In this document: piece by piece, positions 8,901-13,677 of the stretch
Position numbering within the stretch: the first letter of the stretch is position 1
Layout of the letters: each line of letters begins with the position of its first letter
From: Pyrinomonas sp040289685
Lineage (GTDB): Bacteria; Acidobacteriota; Blastocatellia; Pyrinomonadales; Pyrinomonadaceae
Direction: 5' to 3'
NCBI RefSeq assembly: GCF_040289685.1
Contig: NZ_PSLQ01000079.1
Coordinates: 1-13,677, forward strand
DNA: 13,677 bases
Program-made: the position numbers and the translations under genes
Notes under the pieces: model-generated
The model's input: the letters and a program-made list of their open reading frames with translations, nothing else
What the model was told of the DNA's origin: nothing
Databases searched by the model: none

Positions 8901-9179
8901 GGCGCGAATCGAAACCGGCTTGAAACCGGTTGCCGAAACGGCGATATCGTACACGCCCAGATCGACCGCGTCGAAGCGATAAAGTCCCGCTTCATTGGTC
9001 GTCGTGGTGCGCGTCTGGTTGGTCGCTGTGTTTGAGATCGTAACGGTGGCGCCAACCACGACCGCGCCGTTCTGATCGGTTACCGTGCCGGTGATGGTTC
9101 CGCGGCTCGTCTGCGCTGAAACCGAAGAAGCGATCGCGAGAAAAACACCGACTAAAACCACATAAGCTCTGCGGATCAT
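5913..9179 (-). CDS. Oar-like TonB-dependent outer-membrane receptor
   Basis: This is an outer-membrane beta-barrel protein of the Oar/TonB-dependent receptor type that is greatly expanded in Acidobacteriota. Its substrate is unknown; the family is linked to uptake of large or scarce nutrients and, in Myxococcus, to adhesion and signalling. The start at 9179 is chosen because AAGGAGG lies 10 bases upstream and a clear signal peptide follows (MIRR, hydrophobic core, cleavage likely after VSA at residue 22). It is 1,088 residues. A carboxypeptidase-regulatory-like beta-sandwich spans about 26-115 (GTITGTVTDQNGAVVVGATV). A plug domain spans about 120-235 (FSVNGQRPRGNNYLIDGTEN; EFGRAGGGIFNLITKSGTN). 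A long barrel follows to the C-terminal phenylalanine (LKLIF), the usual outer-membrane end. I see no obvious TonB box. The gene has its own terminator and probably a sigma-54-type promoter, so it looks monocistronic. Confidence 0.93.
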   Translation of the reverse strand: MIRRAYVVLVGVFLAIASSVSAQTSRGTITGTVTDQNGAVVVGATVTISNTATNQTRTTTTNEAGLYRFDAVDLGVYDIAVSATGFKPVSIRAVQVQANRVTTFDVQLEVGTTEVIVDVSASTGELLQRSDSVRGGNFTPRQVTSLPTASLNPYDLARLLPGVATPTGGASFGNASQFSVNGQRPRGNNYLIDGTENNDISVTGPATQINNDDAIAEVSVQTGLFSAEFGRAGGGIFNLITKSGTNQFHGTARYLIASQAFNATTNGQRLNGLTKPPVFTEHIFGGTLGGPLYLPRFGEGGPVLIDGRDRTFFFFGIQWDRYRSTANFGPFRVPTEAGVARLRQLFPPGTNPRVDLYLNAIGAARGVTTLRNVALGIGPIGTGPIIDRGNIETGLIGVSAGQKSNDRQYVIRLDHSFNERHKLSVRYLDDDSITTPSAMNSPFFTTDFKGISRNLLFTYTWVINPTITNELRVSPYGKIDFEFPISPSAPPLAFTLQRIGFSEVSGIGINTNIPQFRRANNYLVQDTMTKVYGEHTFRFGVELLWQRARQRPPFNERGSFAFNPGGGYTSFANFIDNFSGPSGAANINFGTPFYRPNLFRHSYFFQDTWKATPNLTLTLGLRYENFGQPANSAFKYPAFAGFDPANFLVPNRVEVDNNNFGPVVGFAYSPAFETGLLGRLFGRDRSVIRGGYQVSYDTFFNNMLSNIAADSPNNTSTTTTAPSSGRGLANFYPGALPSTPRTPTPLDSQTAVFNPRIRNPYTQRWSLGLQRQLPLDLVMDLAYVGSAGRKLFVTEDLNPIVNPTTGARLYPNLGIRRYRSSGANSNYHSMQLRVDRRFAQGFQINTAYTWSKLTDQISEIFATGQTASALASVPAFQGGLKLDHGVSDYHRAHRLTISYIWDLPGPKRGFLGQVLGGWRITGVTVFQSGAPFTIVNGLDRNGDGITASDRPDLGNPKAPRNTRAQVVATSVCATGLRNPDTGQCVTRNDVYVVQAPAGSGFPGPATLGRNTERSNPVENFDMSFFKLFRIAEKLQLEYRLEAFNIFNHPQFTGVPPNDVTATQAGSFLNYDLTNGGGRSMRMGLKLIF

Positions 9180-9189
9180 GCAGAAACTC

Positions 9190-9196
9190 CCTCCTT
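9190..9196 (-). promoter_or_regulatory. Strong ribosome binding site of the Oar-like receptor
   Basis: AAGGAGG on the minus strand, 10 bases before the ATG at 9179. It rules out the longer open frame, which would place 23 residues ahead of the signal peptide. Confidence 0.85.
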
Positions 9197-9239
9197 CGCG
9201 GCGTTTTGAAAGCTCCTCTAGCGGATGCCATTTCGTGTA

Positions 9240-9256
9240 GGCAAACATTATGCCAA
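9240..9256 (-). promoter_or_regulatory. Candidate sigma-54 (-24/-12) promoter of the receptor gene
   Basis: The minus strand reads TTGGCATAATGTTTGCC. Against the sigma-54 consensus YTGGCACGNNNNTTGCW it keeps YTGGCA, the exact GG-N10-GC spacing and TTGC. It departs only at the less conserved CG (TA here) and the last base. The predicted start point is near 9230, giving a leader of about 50 bases before the ribosome site and ATG. The same bases contain CATAAT preceded by TGG, so an extended -10 sigma-70 promoter is the main alternative, but no convincing -35 lies at the right distance. Confidence 0.5.
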
Positions 9257-9328
9257 GGGCAGGAAATGTCGTCGGCAGTCGAAAATGGCCGAAAATCGGT
9301 GAGCGCCGCCTTCGCCATCGGCCGCGCT

Positions 9329-9365
9329 ATCCAAAAATTTGGATGGACCATCCAAAATTTCGGAT
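9329..9365. promoter_or_regulatory. Tandem palindromes, candidate enhancer or operator
   Basis: There are two 16-bp palindromic units, ATCCAAAAATTTGGAT (9329-9344) and ATCCAAAATTTCGGAT (9350-9365), with centres 21 bp apart, which is two helical turns. The middle also forms a perfect 9-bp inverted repeat around base 9347 (TTTGGATGG-A-CCATCCAAA). The centre is about 117 bases upstream of the predicted receptor start point, the usual distance for an activator site of a sigma-54 promoter. There is no T tract, so it is unlikely to be a terminator. Confidence 0.55.
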
Positions 9366-9538
9366 GATCCCTTTTTCTCGCGCGTTTTCGCTGTCGGCCC
9401 GGATTCTGGCAGATGCGTGATCACAGCGCGGTTGTTTCAAAACGCTACCATGGGGCTAGGGATCGCACGTGCGCGCCGACTCAAGGGGCCGCGTGCGTCT
9501 GCGAAGGCGAAAACTTTCGCGGCGCGCGAGCGCAGCCC

Positions 9539-9646
9539 GTGAGCGAGATGCGGCGACATCGTAGGATTTGATCAACGCTCGAAAAAGACGAGCGGACGAA
9601 AATCATGGTGGTGAGCGAGACGCGGTGACATCGTAGGATTTGGTCA
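9539..9646. repeat. 36-bp direct repeat pair flanking a hairpin
   Basis: The segments 9539-9574 and 9611-9646 match at 33 of 36 bases. Both begin GTGAGCGAGA and contain GACATCGTAGGATTTG. Their start points are 72 bases apart. Between them CGCTCG and CGAGCG (9576-9581 and 9589-9594) form a 6-bp hairpin with a 7-base loop. The arrangement resembles a small dispersed repeat element or a regulatory module; I recognise no named family. Confidence 0.7.
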
Positions 9647-9718
9647 GGAGTCCAGCGCTCAGCCGCGCCACGAAACCAATGCGCGCATCGTCTCAGCGAT
9701 CGCTCGATTGTTCGTCGC

Positions 9719-9747
9719 TTGAACGCGCGCGCTCTTTCCGCCATACT
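9719..9747 (+). promoter_or_regulatory. Possible sigma-70-like promoter for pckG
   Basis: TTGAAC (9719-9724) and CATACT (9742-9747) are separated by 17 bases. Each hexamer matches the consensus at four of six positions. It would give a leader of about 130 bases. Matches of this quality occur by chance, so this is only a candidate. Confidence 0.25.
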
Positions 9748-9882
9748 CTCTTGTTGTTCCGAGCGCGCCCTTACCGATGATGAGCGATCATGAACGTCTC
9801 TTCGCCTCATCTTTGATCGCAAGGCCGTGTGTGCGCGCACGGCGCGGTTGAACCTACACGGGAACCACTGGAATAGCGAAAG

Positions 9883-11763
9883 ATGATGAAAATAGACATC
9901 CCCGCTTACGTCGTGAATCAGGAGCTGATCGAATGGGTGAGCCGTACGGCGGAGCACTGCCGACCCGAAGCTGTTTATTGGTGCGATGGATCGCAAGAAG
10001 AGTACGACCGTTTGTGTCAAGAGATGGTCGAGCGCGGCACCTTCATTCGCCTCAATCCGGAGAAGCGCCCGAACTCGTACCTCGCGCGTTCGCATCCGAG
10101 CGATGTCGCCCGCGTCGAGGACCGCACCTTCGTCTGTTCGATCAGCAAGAGCGACGCTGGGCCGACCAACAATTGGATGAGTCCCAAAGAGATGAAGGCG
10201 ATCCTCAACGCCAAGTTCGACGGCTGCATGCGCGGACGGACGATGTACGTCATCCCCTTTTGCATGGGACCGATCGGTTCGCCGATTTCACAGTTCGGCG
10301 TGCAGATCACCGATTCGCCATACGTCGTCGTGAGCATGCGCATCATGACGCGCATGGGACGTCGGGCGCTCGACGCGCTTGGGCAAGGCGAGTTCGTCCA
10401 CTGTTTGCACTCGGTCGGGATGCCGCTCACTCCAAATCAGCGCGATGTGGCGTGGCCCTGCGCGCCCGATCCGAAGGACAAGTACATCGTTCACTTTCCT
10501 GAAGAGAGGTCGGTCGTCAGTTTCGGGTCCGGCTACGGCGGCAACGCCCTTTTGGGCAAGAAGTGTTTGGCGCTACGCATCGCCTCGGTGATTGGGCGCG
10601 ACGAAGGGTGGTTGGCCGAGCACATGCTGATCGTCGGCGTTCAGTCGCCCGACGGGCGTAAGGATTACGTCTGCGCCGCTTTTCCGAGCGCGTGCGGCAA
10701 GACCAACTTCGCGATGATGGTCCCGCCCAAACCATTTCGCGACGAAGGGTGGAGGATCACCGTCGTCGGCGACGACATCGCGTGGATCAAACCGGATGAA
10801 GAAGGCAAGCTGCGCGCCATCAATCCGGAAGCTGGTTTCTTCGGCGTCGCGCCCGGAACCAACTACGCCACCAACCCGAACGCGATGGAGACCATCCGGG
10901 CTAACACGATCTTCACCAACGTCGCCTTGACCGATGACGGCGACGTCTGGTGGGAAGGCATGGACGGCGAGCCGCCAGCGCACCTGATAGACTGGCAAGG
11001 CAACCACTGGACGCCTGGGTGCGGGCGCAAAGCGGCCCATCCGAACGCGCGTTTCACTGCCCCCATTACGCAGTGCCCGGTGGTTGACGAACACTTCGAT
11101 GATCCGCGCGGCGTGCTCGTCTCGGCCTTCATCTTCGGCGGACGCCGGAGCACCGTTGCGCCGCTCGTGCTCCAATCGTTCAACTGGGCATTTGGCGTCT
11201 ACATGGCCGCGACCATGGGATCGGAGATGACGGCCGCGGCCTTCGGCAACATCGGCGAAGTGCGTCGCGACCCTTTCGCCATGCTGCCTTTTGCCGGCTA
11301 TCATATGGGCGACTATTTCTCGCACTGGCTCAACTTCGGACGGAGCATCCCCGAACCGCCGCGCATCTTCTCAGTCAACTGGTTCCGCAAGGATGAGGAA
11401 GGCAACTACCTGTGGAAAGGGTTCGGCGAGAACATGCGCATCCTCAAATGGATCGTGGAACGAGCGCGCGGACGCTCCATCGGCATTGAAACGCCGCTCG
11501 GTTGGCAACCGCGTTACGACGACATCGACTGGCGCGGGTTGGAAGAGTTCACGCGCGAGGATTTCGCGCGCGTGATGAGCATCGACCGCGACGTCTGGCT
11601 CAAAGAGATCGCCTCGCACGACGAACTCTTCTTCAAGCTCTACGACCGGTTACCCAAAGAGATGACCTTCATCCGCGAACTGTTGGTCTCGAACCTGTGG
11701 CGCGCGCCGGAAAAAGGGCGCGCCTATCCGGAGCGGCTCGAACCGCCGAAACAGAAACAATGA
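9883..11763 (+). CDS. pckG: Phosphoenolpyruvate carboxykinase (GTP)
   Basis: It interconverts oxaloacetate plus GTP with phosphoenolpyruvate, CO2 and GDP, linking the TCA cycle to gluconeogenesis. It is cytoplasmic and Mn2+/Mg2+ dependent. The protein is 626 residues, close to the 600-625 usual for the GTP class and longer than the ATP class. Visible signatures are VCSISKSDAGPTNNWMSP (84-101), the GSGYGGNALLGKKC stretch (215-228), the kinase P-loop FPSACGKTN (267-275) with the class-specific reactive Cys271, the metal-binding GDDIAW (296-301), FIFGGRRSTVAPL (416-428) and NFGRSIPEPPRIFSVNWF near 484-501. Two adjacent ATGs (9883 and 9886) are possible starts, and neither has a strong ribosome site. 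It is a single gene on the plus strand with outward or converging neighbours on both sides, so it is not part of an evident operon. No key residue appears to be missing. Confidence 0.96.
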   Translation: MMKIDIPAYVVNQELIEWVSRTAEHCRPEAVYWCDGSQEEYDRLCQEMVERGTFIRLNPEKRPNSYLARSHPSDVARVEDRTFVCSISKSDAGPTNNWMSPKEMKAILNAKFDGCMRGRTMYVIPFCMGPIGSPISQFGVQITDSPYVVVSMRIMTRMGRRALDALGQGEFVHCLHSVGMPLTPNQRDVAWPCAPDPKDKYIVHFPEERSVVSFGSGYGGNALLGKKCLALRIASVIGRDEGWLAEHMLIVGVQSPDGRKDYVCAAFPSACGKTNFAMMVPPKPFRDEGWRITVVGDDIAWIKPDEEGKLRAINPEAGFFGVAPGTNYATNPNAMETIRANTIFTNVALTDDGDVWWEGMDGEPPAHLIDWQGNHWTPGCGRKAAHPNARFTAPITQCPVVDEHFDDPRGVLVSAFIFGGRRSTVAPLVLQSFNWAFGVYMAATMGSEMTAAAFGNIGEVRRDPFAMLPFAGYHMGDYFSHWLNFGRSIPEPPRIFSVNWFRKDEEGNYLWKGFGENMRILKWIVERARGRSIGIETPLGWQPRYDDIDWRGLEEFTREDFARVMSIDRDVWLKEIASHDELFFKLYDRLPKEMTFIRELLVSNLWRAPEKGRAYPERLEPPKQKQ

Positions 11764-11837
11764 GCTCCGCTGTTTGGCTCGGAGGCGATCGCCGAGCTAT
11801 CGCTTACGTTACCTCACCATTCAAGCAAAAAGTTACG

Positions 11838-11860
11838 ACGGGGGAGCGTTGCTCCCCCGT
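11838..11860. terminator. Hairpin terminator between converging pckG and receptor genes
   Basis: A perfect 10-bp stem (ACGGGGGAGC and its complement) closes a 3-base loop. On the minus strand it is followed within a few bases by CTTTTTG, so it best fits termination of the minus-strand receptor gene. On the plus strand it lies 75 bases after pckG and has no T tract. It may serve both directions. Confidence 0.75.
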
Positions 11861-11882
11861 CCGGGTTGATGCATTCGTGGCG

Positions 11883-13436
11883 CTAGAAAGAGTAGCGGAA
11901 GCCGAACTGCATGATGCGCGGCGTTCCTTGGATGCCCGTGAAGTTACTCCAGTTCGAAGGCGGAGATTCGTTGAACGGATCCAGCGTGATGCCGAATCCG
12001 GTGCGGCTCGTATCGAGGCGGCCAAAATGCTGCGTGTTGGTGACGTTGAAGACCTCCCAACGGATCTGCAGCTTGTGGTTTTCGCTCCAAGGCATCGTGA
12101 AGCTCTTCGCCAACCCCATATCCAAACTCACATAGCCGGGCATACGGAAGACGTTACGGTCGCCCGTTTCGCCGGGACGCGCATTTCGGAAGCTGCGGTA
12201 GGCGCCCGTCGGATCACAGCCGAAAAGTTTAGGCGGCTCGGCAGCGCCACGCGTCGGGCAGGTCGTAACGGGTTTGATCCTCACCGCGTTGCTCTGCACG
12301 TTCCAGTTGGTGGCCCAGCGAGAATCGTCGTATGGGGTCGGGGCTGGCAAGCCTGAATTCCAACGGAAGATGCCGGAAAGTTGCCAACCGCCGAGCAAAG
12401 CCTCGATGAACCCATTGGCGTTCGAGAGGAATCGGCGTCCGCGTCCGACTGGCAATTGCCAGACGCTGTTGACGTTGATGATCTGTCGCACGTCGAAGTC
12501 CGAACTCGAGTAGTTGTCGCGCGGACGAATCGGGTTGAGGATGAAAGCTGTCCCGTAAGTGCCGCTGGTCTGTAAACCCGAGGCGTTATCCAACGAATGT
12601 GACAGAGTGTAGTTGAAGTCGAGGGTCAGCGTTTGGCCCAGACGTTGTCGCACCGAGACTGTGCCGGCGTGGTAGTTCGAATAGGCGATGCTGCCAAAGG
12701 CTGACAGCGCCCCGTACTGCGACTGATAGAAGAGGCTGAGGCCGGTCGCCCTTTCCATGTCGTCTTGCAGCGTAGTCCAGTCGTTTCCGTTAAACAGCAA
12801 GACGCTGGCATAGACCGACTGCGTCGGGGATAATCCCGGCGGGATGATCGGGTCGCCGTAAACAGCCGTGTAGTAATCTCGCAACAGAGCGTTGAGGTTA
12901 GCTGGCAGCAGATTCTCGAACCACGGGATCGGGCGGACCGAAGAGATCGGAGCCCCCTGCGAACGCAAGATCTCCAGCGCGCCGGCGGCAGTGTACCAGT
13001 CCGTCCCCGATTTGGGATCGACCAAGTTGCTGAGCGCCATGACATCGCGCGTGGCCAACAGGTTTCGTCCCAACCGCCCGATGTAAGAGGCCTGGACGGT
13101 CAAGCCCTTTGGCAATTCACGCTCAAACGTCACGTTCCAATTGTAGTGGATGGGCGCAACGATGGCCTCGTCGAACGATGATTCAATGCGCCGCCCATTA
13201 TCGGCTGGCGTTTGACGCGGGAAGGTCAAACGTCCGGGGATGATCACGTTCGGCAGCGATCGGACGTCTTGGTTGAACCCCGTAAAGAGCGGACCGGGTC
13301 GGTTGGTCGTGTTGTACGTCCCGAAGCGAAGCGTGAAGTTCGATGTGAAGCCGAGCGTATTGAGGTTGTCGAACGTGACGGCGATCTGTTGACCATAGTA
13401 GTCGTTGAAGATGGCAACCCCTCTTCCGCTTTTCAA
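11883..13436 (-). pseudogene. C-terminal half of an Oar-like TonB-dependent receptor, 5' end missing
   Basis: About 515 residues read as the barrel half of an Oar-like outer-membrane protein. Recognisable stretches include FNYTLSHSLDNASG, DFDVRQIINVNSVWQLPVG, EALLGGWQLSGIFRWNSGLP and WEVFNVTNTQHFGRLD, and it ends FGFRYSF with a C-terminal phenylalanine. The signal peptide, carboxypeptidase-regulatory domain, plug and first half of the barrel are all absent. The family-like sequence begins around GVAIFNDYYGQQIAVTFDN (about 13421). Upstream the same frame meets TGA at 13458-13460, and neither other minus-strand frame continues the receptor. The only starts are TTG at 13436 or later internal codons, with no signal peptide. 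It is therefore probably a truncated or interrupted gene rather than a working receptor. A frameshift in the assembly is less likely, because no frame upstream looks right. It may be a paralogue of the complete receptor at 5913-9179. Confidence 0.75.
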
Positions 13437-13677
13437 GAACCATTCGAACGCTGAATTTCAGATACACCCCGCTGGTTACCGCCACGAGCCATTCCCCATA
13501 TCTGTGGTGGAAGAGCGGAATCCCTCTTTCTGCCACGGCCCGGATCGCCTGGGCCGATACCTAGACGTTGCCAAATAGGGGGATTTGAGAGGTGTCCAGA
13601 AGTCGCACCGACACCTCCCTACCATCTAAGTATCTCCATACTAAGTTTGCGCGATTTCGATGGCCCCAAGTAGCTTG
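13437..13677. other. Unassigned sequence beyond the truncated receptor
   Basis: No receptor-like or otherwise recognisable protein is visible in six frames. Two small inverted repeats occur: CGGCCC/GGGCCG (13536-13541, 13551-13556) and GAGGTGTC/GACACCTC (13589-13596, 13610-13617). The abrupt loss of receptor similarity at about 13,425-13,440 makes this a candidate inserted or rearranged segment, possibly a mobile element edge, but no transposase can be named. Confidence 0.4.
13589..13617. repeat. 8-bp inverted repeat with 13-base spacer
   Basis: GAGGTGTC at 13589-13596 and GACACCTC at 13610-13617 are exact complements. The sequence ending in GGACACC/GGTGTC is reminiscent of some insertion sequence ends, but no element can be confirmed from 60 bases. 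Confidence 0.4.

Larger units (their letters stand above)
9366..9882. other. Intergenic region upstream of pckG
   Basis: This long divergent spacer contains an inverted repeat GCGAAAACTTTCGC at 9507-9520, the 36-bp direct repeat pair at 9539-9646 and a possible pckG promoter. I see no gene. An open frame on the minus strand exists here only because the 72-bp repeat period is a multiple of three, and it overlaps the start of pckG. Confidence 0.5.

Noticed and set aside
9481..10095. A 204-codon minus-strand frame overlapping the pckG start, with an internal repeat of DQILRC.
   Set aside because: The repeat comes from the 72-bp DNA period, the first half is antisense to pckG, and the product resembles no protein.
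10573..11325. A 250-codon minus-strand frame within pckG.
   Set aside because: It is antisense to well-conserved PEP carboxykinase motifs and shows no family of its own.
13198..13536. A 112-codon minus-strand frame spanning the receptor break point, considered as the missing upstream part in another frame.
   Set aside because: Its first 40 residues do not resemble a receptor barrel or any protein I recognise, and the rest is the out-of-frame shadow of the receptor.

Overview
The window looks like a piece of an Acidobacteriota chromosome, possibly class Blastocatellia (a Pyrinomonas- or Chloracidobacterium-like relative). The grounds are moderately high GC, long Oar-type TonB-dependent receptors with an N-terminal carboxypeptidase-regulatory domain, a GTP-type PEP carboxykinase, and an ilvB-ilvN-ilvC-ilvD cluster. 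The assignment comes from protein style only. A 111-base run of N inside ilvD shows that the source is a draft assembly.

Layout. Positions 1-5219 (minus strand) hold a branched-chain amino acid operon read right to left: ilvB, ilvN, ilvC, ilvD. IlvB and IlvN form acetohydroxyacid synthase, IlvC is the reductoisomerase and IlvD the dehydratase, so the cluster covers the three shared steps to the 2-keto acid precursors of valine and isoleucine. ilvD is interrupted by the N gap and runs off the left edge. The ilvB-ilvN spacer carries a family of short direct repeats. From 5220 to 5912 lies a mostly non-coding stretch with a very AT-rich island upstream of ilvB and a strong terminator hairpin. 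From 5913 to 9179 (minus) is a complete, secreted Oar-like TonB-dependent outer-membrane protein. From 9180 to 9882 is a divergent intergenic region. It contains a close match to a sigma-54 (-24/-12) promoter for the receptor, a pair of palindromes about 117 bp upstream of the predicted start point that look like enhancer/operator sites, and a 36-bp direct repeat flanking a small hairpin. From 9883 to 11763 (plus) is pckG. From 11838 to 11860 is a hairpin between converging genes. From 11883 to about 13436 (minus) is the C-terminal half of a second Oar-like receptor. It lacks its N-terminal half and its frame is closed by a stop just upstream, so it is probably broken. The last 240 bases show no gene I can support.

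The genes are ordinary metabolism plus outer-membrane receptors. I see no defence, CRISPR, secondary-metabolite or phage module. The most interesting signals are regulatory: the sigma-54-like promoter with tandem palindromes upstream of the receptor, the repeat cluster inside the ilv operon, and the structured repeat pair near pckG.
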